DNA from: CAVLCC01 sp963624975 | GTDB lineage: Bacteria > Actinomycetota > Coriobacteriia > Coriobacteriales > CADBOM01 | Length of the DNA: 29,473 nucleotides | Reading direction: 5' to 3' | Assembly: GCA_963624975.1 (NCBI GenBank) | Contig: CAVFRF010000020.1 | Coordinates: 1 to 29,473 of the forward strand | In this document: piece by piece, positions 6,685 through 15,100 of the stretch | Numbering within the stretch: the first letter of the stretch is position 1 | Layout: every line of letters begins with the position of its first letter | Position numbers and translations under genes: made by a program | The notes under the pieces: model-generated | Seen by the model: the letters and a program-made list of their open reading frames with translations, nothing else | Told to the model about the DNA's origin: nothing | The model's database searches: none

Positions 6685-7170
6685 GTCGTCTTCGAAGAAG
6701 TACGTGCGGGTCGCGTCGGTGCCGCCAACGTCGGCAAGCGAGACCTTGTAGAAGCGGCCCTGCGCTTCGACCGCTACAGTGCCGTCGTCGAGCAGCACTT
6801 CGCCGGCAGCGTCGTAGACCTTGCTGCGATCCTTCACCACCCACGACACCGCGCGGATCTGCTGGCCCGTGGGCACGGGCGCGCGGAACTTGAGGTTCAG
6901 TTCCAAGGTCACCGAGAGCTGCTTGGGCTCCTTCACCTGAATCGAGCGGCTCAGCAGCTCGTCCATGAGCGCGCTGGACACCCCGCCGTGCAGCCTGTCG
7001 GGGTAGCTCTGCAGGTTGGGGTCGGGCACGAAGAGCGCGAGTGCCCGGCCGTCGTCGAGGTTGAGGAACTGCGCGTGATAGCCCACGGGGTTGTCCTTTC
7101 CGCAGACCAGGCATGTGTCGGCGATGAGCTGTGATCCGGTTATGGCATGTGTTTGCAGTTGACGTCTCAT
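6655..7170 (-). CDS. PaaI-like hotdog-fold thioesterase
   Basis: A 171-residue single-hotdog protein resembling PaaI/YbgC-type acyl-CoA thioesterases. The catalytic region HGGVSSALMDE (61-71) has the HGG and acidic residue typical of the PaaI group. Upstream is TCLVCGKDNPVG (C20, C23), seen in many bacterial members. Strands SVTLELNLKFRAPVPTG and GRFYKV complete the fold. GGAG lies about 6 nt before the ATG. The substrate is unknown. Its 3' end abuts the repeat-rich segment and part of it is duplicated there; a decayed relative lies at 3700-3818. The last residues (RPYPTTIEA) may have been altered by that rearrangement. Confidence 0.87.
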   Translation of the reverse strand: MRRQLQTHAITGSQLIADTCLVCGKDNPVGYHAQFLNLDDGRALALFVPDPNLQSYPDRLHGGVSSALMDELLSRSIQVKEPKQLSVTLELNLKFRAPVPTGQQIRAVSWVVKDRSKVYDAAGEVLLDDGTVAVEAQGRFYKVSLADVGGTDATRTYFFEDDRPYPTTIEA

Positions 7171-7286
7171 CGCCGCTCCAAGGTATGGCCGGGTGGTCGG
7201 GTGTGGTGGGGTCGTGTAATATCTACAAAGAATGCTAACGATGGCAGCGCGAGCCGCGTTGCATCAACACCGCGAAAGGCTTGAAC

Positions 7287-7919
7287 ATGCAGGATATGCA
7301 GAACGATCAGGGCGCACAGGGCGCGCAGGACGCGAAGAGCACGCACGGCAGCCGCCCGAGCGACAACATCAACCGCTACGATATGGACACCTCGCAGCTA
7401 GATGCCGACGATGCCGACCTTATGGAGGTGGAACTGCCGGAGGATTTGCAGAAGGTGCTGTTCTACGCGTTTGACGAGGCGGTCAAGAACCTGGAGTCGC
7501 AGGGCGAGCTTCTCCCGTTCACGGTCACGTTGGCCGGCGACGACATCTACGTGGATAGTTTCGACGACCCCGACGAGTGCGCCGACCTGGCCCGCGAGTC
7601 GGTGAACATCATGGCGCACATTGCCGATGCCTACGTGTTTTGCTACGACGGCTTCATCCAGTTCGAGGACGGCTCCGAGAGCGACATGGTGATTGCCGAG
7701 ATCGGCGAGAAAGGTCAGTCCGGTGCGCAGGCCTATGGCCTGATCTACAGCATCGGCGGAGACGGCGTGGTCGAGTACGACGAGGCACTGGTCGAGCTGG
7801 ACGAGGTCGAGAACCTGTTCGATCCCGAGGCCGTGGCTGCGGCGGAGGAGATCGCCGCTGCGGTGGCCGCCGCAGATGCCGAAGTCGACGCGATGGATGC
7901 CGAAGAGGACGGGGAGTAG
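7287..7919 (+). CDS. Acidic protein of unknown function upstream of larE
   Basis: A very acidic protein of about 210 residues. After a low-complexity N-terminus rich in Q, G and A, a folded-looking core (about 50-180) contains LPEDLQKVLFYAFDEAV, LLPFTVTLAGDDIYVDSF and YVFCYDGFIQFEDG, ending in an Ala/Glu/Asp-rich helix. I do not recognise the family. ATG 7287 is chosen over the in-frame TTG at 7281 because GAAAGG sits 7 nt before the ATG. It ends immediately before larE (TAG then ATG), so the two are almost certainly co-transcribed. High third-position GC supports a long-resident gene. Confidence 0.8.
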   Translation: MQDMQNDQGAQGAQDAKSTHGSRPSDNINRYDMDTSQLDADDADLMEVELPEDLQKVLFYAFDEAVKNLESQGELLPFTVTLAGDDIYVDSFDDPDECADLARESVNIMAHIADAYVFCYDGFIQFEDGSESDMVIAEIGEKGQSGAQAYGLIYSIGGDGVVEYDEALVELDEVENLFDPEAVAAAEEIAAAVAAADAEVDAMDAEEDGE

Positions 7920-7920
7920 C

Positions 7921-8793
7921 ATGGCGGATGCAGCGAGCGCGGGCAGCGCAGCGGGCGCGGGTGGAGCCAAGACGCTCAGCGTGCTTCAGGAAAAGTACGA
8001 CGGCCTGCGGGCGCGCTTCGAGCAGATGGACAGCGCGCTGATCGCGTTTTCGGCCGGAGTGGACTCGACGGTTCTGCTCAAGGTGGCCGCCGAAGCGCTG
8101 GGCGACAAGGTCGCGGCGGTCACGGCTCGCTCGTGCTTCGAGCCGCAGCGCGAAATCGACGAGGCGCAGGAATTCTGCGAAGACGAGGGCATCAGGCACT
8201 TCGTGGTGGACATCGACCCGCTGGCAATCGAGGGCGTGACCTCCAATCCCCCGGACCGCTGCTACCTGTGCAAGCGCGAGCTTTTCCGCAGGTTCAAGGA
8301 GATCGCCGCCGAGCACGGGTACGCGCACGTTTGCGACGGCTCCAACGCGAGCGACCAGGGCGAGTACCGTCCGGGCCGCCGCGCGATCGAGGAGCTGGGC
8401 GTGGAAAGCCCGCTTCTGGAGCTGGGCTTCGAGAAAGACGAGGTGAGGGTGCTGGGCATGTCGCTGGGAATTCCCAACTGGAGCAAGCCGCCGTTCTCGT
8501 GCCTGGCCACGCGCTTTGCCACCGGCTCGACCATCACGTCCGAGGCGCTGGCGATGGTCGACCGCGCCGAGCAGCTGCTATTCGACGCGCAGTTCGACCA
8601 GGTGAGGGTGCGCATGCACGAGGTGGGCAGCGGGCGCTACCTCGCGCGAGTCGAGGTGGGCGCCGACGAGATGGACGACCTCTACGAGCTGGCAAGCGAC
8701 ACCGACTTCGTGCAGCAGATGCATAAGATGGGCTTCGAGTTCGTGACCTTCGACCTCGACGGATACCGGGCAGGCAGCGCCAACCTGCTGTAG
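7921..8793 (+). CDS. larE: LarE-family ATP-dependent sulfur transferase
   Basis: A 290-residue PP-loop ATPase. The loop SAGVDS (44-49) binds ATP; the later NPPDRCYLCKRELF and PFSCLATRF blocks are typical of LarE. LarE adenylates the nicotinic acid dinucleotide carboxylate and inserts sulfur to build the nickel-pincer cofactor of lactate racemase and related enzymes. Three conserved-looking cysteines, C114 and C117 (CxxC) and C194 (CLATR), match the set reported to hold a [4Fe-4S] cluster in LarE of the Thermotoga type, rather than the single sacrificial cysteine of Lactobacillus LarE. ATG 7921 follows GGGGAG at 4-5 nt. larA, larB and larC are not in this window. Confidence 0.88.
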   Translation: MADAASAGSAAGAGGAKTLSVLQEKYDGLRARFEQMDSALIAFSAGVDSTVLLKVAAEALGDKVAAVTARSCFEPQREIDEAQEFCEDEGIRHFVVDIDPLAIEGVTSNPPDRCYLCKRELFRRFKEIAAEHGYAHVCDGSNASDQGEYRPGRRAIEELGVESPLLELGFEKDEVRVLGMSLGIPNWSKPPFSCLATRFATGSTITSEALAMVDRAEQLLFDAQFDQVRVRMHEVGSGRYLARVEVGADEMDDLYELASDTDFVQQMHKMGFEFVTFDLDGYRAGSANLL

Positions 8794-8861
8794 GCTGCGG
8801 TGGGTCCCGGGTCCCGGGTTCCGTTAGACCTCGGCGAGCTTCTCATAAGGCAAGGTAAAGC

Positions 8862-8906
8862 AAAACCGCCACGGCTGGACACGCGTCCGACCGTGGCGGT
8901 TGTTTT
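8862..8906. terminator. Bidirectional terminator between larE and purL
   Basis: An 11-bp perfect stem AACCGCCACGG/CCGTGGCGGTT (8864-8874 with 8891-8901) is followed by GTTTTCTG on the + strand and TTTTGC on the - strand. It separates convergent larE and purL. Confidence 0.88.
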
Positions 8907-8934
8907 CTGCTTACTTGCTTGCCCTGCAGCTCCG

Positions 8935-11900
8935 CTACTCCGTGAAGTAGCACACTCCGCTCTCGAACAGCGGCTGCATCTGCTCGACTGCCCCTGGGAT
9001 GTTGGCGTAAAGTCCCGCCCCGCTGCGCTCGGTGTGGCCCATCTTGCCCAGCACGCGCCCGTCGGGGCTGGTGATGCCCTCGATCGCCAGCATCGAGCCG
9101 TTGGGGTTCACGTCCAGGTCCATCGAGGGCAGCCCATCTTCTCCAACATATTGCGTGGCCACCTGGCCGGACGCCACGAGCTGCTCGACCACGTGCTGCG
9201 GCGCCACGAAACGGCCCTCGCCATGGCTCACAGGCATCATGTGCACGTCGCCGGGCTGGCACTTGAGCATCCAGGGCGAGAGGTTGGACGCCACGCGCGT
9301 GCGCACCATGCGGCTCTGGTGCCTGCCGATGTTGTTGAAGGTGAGCGTGGGGCAGTCCGCGTCCATCGGGCGGATGTCGCCGAAGGGCACCAGCCCCAGC
9401 TTGATGAGCGCCTGGAATCCGTTGCAGATGCCCAGCATCAGGCCGTCGCGCTCGTTGAGCAGCCTGCGCACCGCCTCGGTGACTGCGGGTGCGCGGAAGA
9501 ACGCGGTGATGAACTTGGCCGATCCGTCGGGTTCGTCGCCGCCGGAGAATCCGCCGGGTATCATCACGATCTGGCTGAGGTCGATCTGCCTCGCCAGCTC
9601 CTGCGTGCTCTCGGCCACCGCTTCGGGCGAGAGGTTGTTGACCACCAGCGTGGACACCTCGGCGCCCGCGCGCTCGAACGCCAGCGCCGAGTCGTATTCG
9701 CAGTTGTTGCCTGGGAACACGGGGATGATCACGCGCGGCTTGGCGATCGTGCCGTTGAACACGAGCGGGGTGGCCGCGTCGTAGGTGATGGGGTCGACCT
9801 TCTCGCCGCCTGCGCGATAGGGGAAGACGTCTTCCATCGGATGCTCCCAGGCTTCCTGCAGGTCGGCGAGGTCGATGGTCTCGCCAGCCATGCAGAGCGC
9901 GTAGCTCGAGGTGGTGCGGCCAAGCTCCTCGATGGTGAAGATGCCGCTGCCCGCCGTGCCCGTCGCTGCGTCCTCGGCCAGCTCCACGACGAACGTGCCG
10001 TAAGCGGGAGCGAAGAGCGTGTCGGCATCGACCGCGCCATCCAGCTCGAAGCCGATGGCGTTGCCCAGCGTCATCTTGAACAGCGACTCCGCAGCGCAGC
10101 CGTAGCCCGGCGTCGAGATAGCCGCTGCCGCGCCCTCGGCCGCCAGCTGCTCAACATAGTCCATGGCTGCAAGCAGGCTCTCCTTCTCGGGAAGCAGCCC
10201 GCCTGCCTCGTAGCTCGGGCGGATGCGCACCACGCGGCTGCCGGCGAGCTTGAACTCCGGCGACACCGCGCGATCCACGCTGCCCGTGGCCACCGCGAAG
10301 CTGATGAGAGTGGGCGGCACGTCGAGGTTCTCGAAGCTTCCGCTCATGGAGTCCTTGCCGCCAATGGCTCCGACTCCAAGGTCAACCTGCGCCATCAGCG
10401 CGCCGAGCAGCGCCGCCGCCGGCTTGCCCCAGCGCTCGGGTTCGTGTCGCAGGCTCTCGAAGTACTCCTGGAAGCTCAGGTACATGCGGCTGCGCTCGAA
10501 TCCCGCGGCCACCAGCTTGGCCACGCTCTCCACGACGGAGAGATACGCGCCGCGATACTGGTCTTTCTCCATGATGTAGGGGTTGAATCCCCACGCCATG
10601 CCGCTCGTTGTGGCGGTGCTGCCCAGCACGGGGAGCTTGGCCACCATGGCCATCGGGGGAGTGAGCTGCCTGCGGCCGCCGAAGGGCATGAGCACGGTGC
10701 CGGCTCCGATGGTGGAGTCGAATCGCTCGGCCAAGCCCTTGTTGGAGCACACGTTGATGTTGGTCACGAGGCTGCGCATGCGCTCGGCGAGCGAGTTGCC
10801 GACTGCACCGCCGGCCGCACCGCCGGCCGCCGCGCCCGCGCCCTGCCACGGCGTCGCATAAGCCTCGGCCGCGCACACGTGCACGTCCTGATGCTTGGGC
10901 GCGCCGTTGCTGTTGAGAAACTCGCGGCTCAGGTCGATGATCGCGTCGCCGTTCCACATCACCTTCACGCGGGGTTCCTCCGTGATGGTGGCCACCACCG
11001 AGGCCTCCACGTTCTCCTCGGCGGCGTAGCGCATGAACTCCTCCACGTCGGCCGCGGCCACCGCGCACGCCATGCGCTCCTGGCTCTCCGAGATTGCCAG
11101 CTCGGTGCCGTCGAGTCCGTCGTACTTCTTGGGCACCGCGTTGAGGTCAATCACCATGCCGTCGGCCTGCTCGCCGCATGCCACCGACACGCCGCCTGCA
11201 CCGAAGTCGTTGCAGCGCTTGATGAGCCTGCACGCGTCGCCGCGGCGGAAGAGCCTCTGCAGTTTGCGCTCTACCGGGGCGTTGCCCTTCTGAACCTCGG
11301 CCCCGCAGGTCTCGAGGCTCTCGCGCTTGTGCTCCTTCGACGAGCCGGTGGCGCCGCCGATGCCGTCGCGTCCGGTGCGTCCGCCCAGCAGCACGATCTT
11401 GTCGCCGGGAGCCGGGGTCTCGCGCCTCACGTGGCTGGCCGGGGTCGCCGCCACGACGGCGCCCACCTCCATGCGCTTGGCCACGTAGTCGGGGTGGTAA
11501 AGCTCGCTCACCTGCCCCGTGGCAAGGCCGATCTGGTTGCCGTAGCTGGAATAGCCCGCCGCGGCCGTGGTCACGATCTTGCGCTGAGGCAGCTTGCCGG
11601 GCAGCGTTTGCGAAACAGGCACCAGCGGGTCGCCCGCGCCCGTTACGCGCATGGCCTGGTACACGTAGCTGCGTCCCGAGAGCGGGTCGCGGATTGCGCC
11701 GCCGATGCACGTGGCCGCGCCTCCGAACGGCTCGATTTCGGTGGGATGGTTGTGGGTCTCGTTCTTGAAGAGGAACAGCCAGTCCTCGTCGTGCCCGTTC
11801 ACGTCGCACTTGACCTTCACGGTGCACGCGTTGATTTCCTCCGACTCGTCCAAGCCGGTGAGAATGCCCTGCTGCTTGAGGTGCTTGGCGGCGATGGTGC

Positions 11901-12705
11901 CCATGTCCATGAGGCATACCGGCTTGCCGTCGCGCCCAAGCTCGTGGCGCATCTCGAGGTAGCGGTCGAACGCCTGCTGCACCACAGCGTCGTCGATCTG
12001 CACGTGGTCGAGCTGCGTGCCAAACGTGGTGTGGCGGCAATGGTCGGACCAGTAGGTGTCGATCATCTTGATTTCGGTGATGGTGGGATTGCGCTGCTCC
12101 TGCACGAAGTACTGCTGGCAGAACCTGATGTCGGCCAGGTCCATCGCCAGGCCGCGCTCGGCGATGAAGCTCTCGAGACCGGCCTCGTCCAGCTCGCGGA
12201 AGCCCTCGACCACCTCTACCGGAGCCGGCTCGGGGTAGTCCATCTTGAGGGTGGCGGGCTTGTCGAGAGATGCCTCGCGCGACTCCACCGGATTGATCAC
12301 ATAGTGCTTGATGGCCTCGACGTCGGCGGGGGTGAGGTCGCCTTCGAGGTAGTACACGCGGGCGTTGCGCACCACGGGGCGCTCGCCTTGCGAGATGAGC
12401 TGGATGCACTCGCTGGCCGAGTCGGCGCGCTGGTCGAACTGCCCGGGCAGGGCCTCGACTGCAAACACGGTCGCGCTGCCAGCCGGCGGAAGCTCGTCGT
12501 ACACCACGTCGGACTGCGGCTCGCTGAACACCGTGGGCACGCACTGCGTGAACAGCTCCTCGCTTGCGCCCTCCACGTCGTAGCGGTTGAGGAGCCTGAG
12601 GCCCGCGAGCCTCTGGATGCCCAGGATCTGGCGCAGCTCGTGCTCGAGCTGCCGCACCTCGACATCGAATCCGGGTTTCTTCTCGACATATACTCGGGAG
12701 ACCAT
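8935..12705 (-). CDS. purL: Phosphoribosylformylglycinamidine synthase, large PurL with fused glutaminase
   Basis: A 1256-residue enzyme of de novo purine synthesis that converts FGAR, glutamine and ATP to FGAM. Domains in order: PurS-like N-terminus and linker, two ATP-grasp-like/AIRS halves containing ETHNHPTEIEPFGGAATCIGG and GGRTGRDGIGGATGSS, and a class I glutaminase at the C-terminus. The glutaminase nucleophile is in GICNGFQ (about C1094), with H1224 and E1226 in HTE. Length fits the fused bacterial type. The chosen ATG has GAAAGGCGGGCGAGC upstream and begins MVSRVYVEKKPGF; an in-frame extension to 12807 has no conserved character. A TATAAT-containing promoter lies about 100 nt upstream. 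It stands alone, with no other pur genes nearby. Confidence 0.95.
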   Translation of the reverse strand: MVSRVYVEKKPGFDVEVRQLEHELRQILGIQRLAGLRLLNRYDVEGASEELFTQCVPTVFSEPQSDVVYDELPPAGSATVFAVEALPGQFDQRADSASECIQLISQGERPVVRNARVYYLEGDLTPADVEAIKHYVINPVESREASLDKPATLKMDYPEPAPVEVVEGFRELDEAGLESFIAERGLAMDLADIRFCQQYFVQEQRNPTITEIKMIDTYWSDHCRHTTFGTQLDHVQIDDAVVQQAFDRYLEMRHELGRDGKPVCLMDMGTIAAKHLKQQGILTGLDESEEINACTVKVKCDVNGHDEDWLFLFKNETHNHPTEIEPFGGAATCIGGAIRDPLSGRSYVYQAMRVTGAGDPLVPVSQTLPGKLPQRKIVTTAAAGYSSYGNQIGLATGQVSELYHPDYVAKRMEVGAVVAATPASHVRRETPAPGDKIVLLGGRTGRDGIGGATGSSKEHKRESLETCGAEVQKGNAPVERKLQRLFRRGDACRLIKRCNDFGAGGVSVACGEQADGMVIDLNAVPKKYDGLDGTELAISESQERMACAVAAADVEEFMRYAAEENVEASVVATITEEPRVKVMWNGDAIIDLSREFLNSNGAPKHQDVHVCAAEAYATPWQGAGAAAGGAAGGAVGNSLAERMRSLVTNINVCSNKGLAERFDSTIGAGTVLMPFGGRRQLTPPMAMVAKLPVLGSTATTSGMAWGFNPYIMEKDQYRGAYLSVVESVAKLVAAGFERSRMYLSFQEYFESLRHEPERWGKPAAALLGALMAQVDLGVGAIGGKDSMSGSFENLDVPPTLISFAVATGSVDRAVSPEFKLAGSRVVRIRPSYEAGGLLPEKESLLAAMDYVEQLAAEGAAAAISTPGYGCAAESLFKMTLGNAIGFELDGAVDADTLFAPAYGTFVVELAEDAATGTAGSGIFTIEELGRTTSSYALCMAGETIDLADLQEAWEHPMEDVFPYRAGGEKVDPITYDAATPLVFNGTIAKPRVIIPVFPGNNCEYDSALAFERAGAEVSTLVVNNLSPEAVAESTQELARQIDLSQIVMIPGGFSGGDEPDGSAKFITAFFRAPAVTEAVRRLLNERDGLMLGICNGFQALIKLGLVPFGDIRPMDADCPTLTFNNIGRHQSRMVRTRVASNLSPWMLKCQPGDVHMMPVSHGEGRFVAPQHVVEQLVASGQVATQYVGEDGLPSMDLDVNPNGSMLAIEGITSPDGRVLGKMGHTERSGAGLYANIPGAVEQMQPLFESGVCYFTE

Positions 12706-12809
12706 GCTCGCCCGCCTTTCGTGTGCGTTGGAAGCCTTCGCGTCGCTGCGTTGCGTTGCATGCTGTGGCGATTTGCTCGTCGCATGCCGTGCAAGCAGCC
12801 GACTCAACC

Positions 12810-12839
12810 ATTATATGTGCGAAGGCGGGGCATTCGCAC
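12810..12839 (-). promoter_or_regulatory. purL promoter with operator-like palindrome
   Basis: A perfect TATAAT on the - strand (12810-12815) is immediately preceded by an inverted repeat, GTGCGAA-N9-TTCGCAC (12817-12839), filling the space where the -35 and spacer should be. No good TTGACA-like element is at normal spacing, so an activator or repressor at the palindrome is plausible. The leader to purL would be about 100 nt. Confidence 0.5.
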
Positions 12840-12925
12840 GTGCAAGGGGCGGGGTGCAGTGCGGGGTGAGGCGGTGCGGCCCGCGCGTCGCGGGGCGAGG
12901 CGGTGCGTGGCGAGCGTCGCTGAGG

Positions 12926-12958
12926 CGCGCTCGCTGCACGCATCCCGTAGCGAGCGCG
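12926..12958 (-). terminator. Hairpin just past the HEAT-repeat gene
   Basis: CGCGCTCGCT (12926-12935) pairs perfectly with AGCGAGCGCG (12949-12958) across a 13-base loop. It is directly downstream of the - strand gene ending at 12964, but no T-tract follows, so it is a weak terminator or simply a 3'-end hairpin. Confidence 0.35.
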
Positions 12959-12963
12959 TCGCT

Positions 12964-14739
12964 CTACATGAACATGCGGGTCTGGCGGGCTGCCGACTCC
13001 AGCTTGTAGAGGTTCTGCCTCGCAAGGTTGGCCACGCGTTCGCTGCTGTCGTTGGCCATGTTCTGGAACGTGCGCGCCCGCTGGGGCATGCCCATCACGT
13101 CCACGCACTTGATGGCCGCATAGCGCACCGCGGCATATGGGCTTTCCAACGCTTCCTCCACATGAGCCTCCGCCTGCTCGGGGGCAAGGTGGGCCAGCGC
13201 GCACATCGCTTCGATCTTTATCGCCGGCCTGGGGTTGGCGAAGTAGGCCTCGAGGACCTGCACCTCGCCTTCGTCGCGCGCCGGCAAAAGCCCGATGGTG
13301 GCGGCGAACACGCCGGTGTCGTTGGTGTCGAAGAGCGCATCCACGTCGTGCTCGAGCAGCGCGTAGGCCACGTTGGCATCTTGCTTCTCGAACGTGAGCA
13401 GGTAGTAGAGCATGTTGCGGGTAGCCGCGATGGCGCGGCGGCACAGCCAGGGCTTGCTGGCCGCGAAGAACTTCTCGAGGTACAGCACCGCCTTGCTGTC
13501 GGCTCCGTAGAAGCCAACCACTGCGGCGTTGGCCACGCGCTTGTTGCGGTGCTGCAGCAGCGTCATGAGCATAGAGTAGGCACGCGGCGTGCGCATGGAC
13601 CCCAGCATCTCCACCGCCACCACGCGCGCCGGCATGTACTGCACGTTGCTGCCGGAGGCCAGCGCGAAGAGGCTCTCCGCAGTCTCGCCCTCTTCCTCGG
13701 CGATTTCGCGCAGCGACTTCTCCATAAAGGCGTGGTGGGCCAGCCACTTGTCGTGCACCATCTGCTGCTGCGCCTCGATGCGCGCCTCGATGGCCTGCCT
13801 GTACTCCGGCGGCAGGCCGGGGGCGATGCTCACCTCCAGCGTGTCGATGCCCGAGGGCCTGGGACCCCACATGTTGCCCACCGCAACCTGCGCGGTAAAG
13901 GCCACCATGGAGTCGCTGTTCTGGGTGAGCCTGAGCAGGTCGGGCAGCAGGAACGGGTCGAGCTTGCCGCACAGGTAGGCCAGCGCAGCGAACTCCTTGA
14001 GGCGGTTGCCCGACTGCAGGTAAGAGGCGATCTTGTCGCGGTCGTGCGCCTCGGGGTGCGTGGACATGGAGGAATTCATGAGAAAGATGCCGCAGGCCAC
14101 GAACACGATGCCCTCGTAGGGCGCGCTGCCGAGCACGATGCCCAGCTTCGACGTGGTGATGCAGATGTTGAGGCGGTAGAGCATCAGGGGCAGGAGCATG
14201 CAGACGAGCGAGACGCCCAGAAGCCCCACGCGATTGGTCTTGGCGTATGCCAGCAGCGCCACGAGCGCGAAGACCGCGCCGACGCTCAGCGCCGTGGCGG
14301 CCGATGCGTCGATGGTGGCGAAGTAGACGGGGCACGCGACGAAGGCCACCGCTGGCAGCAGCCAGGCGACGACGGGCGCGTTGCCGCGGCTGCCCCTCAT
14401 GGAGGCCCCGCGCGGGAACAGCGCCTTGAGCTGCAGGTTCTTGCAATATATGTAGGCGATGAACGAGGCCGCCACCGCGCCCGCGATGGGCAGTAGCAGG
14501 TTGGTGCCCGCGATTGTGTCTTCGGCCCCGGTGGGTCCGAACGTGATGCAGAAGAACCCGGCGATGCACACCCACACGCCTATCACCATGTGGTAGAGGC
14601 CGTTGCCGAAGCCCTCCGGAAACGCGCATTCGAGCACCATCTTCTTGAAGGCCTGGCTGTACTGGGGATATTCGCTGCCGCCGATCGCGTACGGATTGAC
14701 GAGAAGGCTTGTTCTGGGATTGCTGGTTTCGAACTTCAT
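12964..14739 (-). CDS. Membrane protein with C-terminal HEAT-like repeats
   Basis: A 591-residue protein of unknown function. The first 40 residues are soluble, then about six hydrophobic segments fall between residues 50 and 225 (for example HMVIGVWVCIAGFFCITF and ALSVGAVFALVALLAYA). The cytosolic remainder is helical with repeated RVANAAVVGFYG, AVRYAAIKCVDVMG and AIKIEAMCALAHLAPEQAE segments, typical of HEAT/PBS-lyase-like repeats that act as protein-binding scaffolds. The ATG has only a weak GAAAGA upstream. It may belong to a family restricted to related coriobacteria, but I cannot name one. It is upstream of purL in the same direction but 258 nt away with a separate promoter, so probably not in an operon. 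Confidence 0.85.
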   Translation of the reverse strand: MKFETSNPRTSLLVNPYAIGGSEYPQYSQAFKKMVLECAFPEGFGNGLYHMVIGVWVCIAGFFCITFGPTGAEDTIAGTNLLLPIAGAVAASFIAYIYCKNLQLKALFPRGASMRGSRGNAPVVAWLLPAVAFVACPVYFATIDASAATALSVGAVFALVALLAYAKTNRVGLLGVSLVCMLLPLMLYRLNICITTSKLGIVLGSAPYEGIVFVACGIFLMNSSMSTHPEAHDRDKIASYLQSGNRLKEFAALAYLCGKLDPFLLPDLLRLTQNSDSMVAFTAQVAVGNMWGPRPSGIDTLEVSIAPGLPPEYRQAIEARIEAQQQMVHDKWLAHHAFMEKSLREIAEEEGETAESLFALASGSNVQYMPARVVAVEMLGSMRTPRAYSMLMTLLQHRNKRVANAAVVGFYGADSKAVLYLEKFFAASKPWLCRRAIAATRNMLYYLLTFEKQDANVAYALLEHDVDALFDTNDTGVFAATIGLLPARDEGEVQVLEAYFANPRPAIKIEAMCALAHLAPEQAEAHVEEALESPYAAVRYAAIKCVDVMGMPQRARTFQNMANDSSERVANLARQNLYKLESAARQTRMFM

Positions 14740-14993
14740 TCGGGGTCTTTCTTCTGTTGGAGCCGTTGCTGCCGGCGCACGGGGGCACGCTTGCGGCGCG
14801 ACGAGCTGCGTCGCTGCCGGCTTGCCTGCATGGCGGCCTGGTTTTCTTCAAGAAAGTATAACCGGCTTGCGGGCAAGCAGCGCGTCGCGGTGCACCTCGA
14901 CACAGAAATTACCTAAATTGTGCTGCTGAGCTGCGCTTTCTTTCGTTAAACGAATCTTCACAAACCTGAAAGAGTTGTCGTGAATGTTCGAAG
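14740..14993. other. Divergent intergenic region
   Basis: No gene is supported between the HEAT-repeat protein (-) and the M23 protein (+). Upstream elements of both must lie here. The right end runs into 11-bp iterons at 14994. I see no convincing -35/-10 pair. Confidence 0.45.
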
Positions 14994-15060
14994 CGGTTAG
15001 AAATCGGTTGGAGTTTGGTTAGATTTTGGTAAGAATTCGTTAGACATTTTGGTAAGAATC
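14994..15060 (+). repeat. Six 11-bp iterons upstream of the M23-type gene
   Basis: Units: CGGTTAGAAAT, CGGTTGGAGTT, TGGTTAGATTT, TGGTAAGAATT, CGTTAGACATTT (12 bp) and TGGTAAGAATC. The last is identical to a unit in the iteron block before the nuclease gene at 4563-4573. The block ends 40 nt before the start codon. Helical-turn spacing suggests cooperative binding of a regulator shared by the two loci. Confidence 0.72.
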
Positions 15061-15100
15061 GCGTGGCACGATGGTCTTGCAACGAACGTGAGGAGGAGTC

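Noticed and set aside
8800..14496. A 1,898-codon open frame on the + strand
   Set aside because: It lies antisense to purL and the HEAT-repeat gene; such frames arise from GC-rich codon use. The product is a His/Val/Arg/Leu-rich string with no domain.
11147..14851. A 1,234-codon open frame on the - strand
   Set aside because: It overlaps purL and the HEAT-repeat gene in another frame; composition is Arg/Gly/Ala-rich without motifs.
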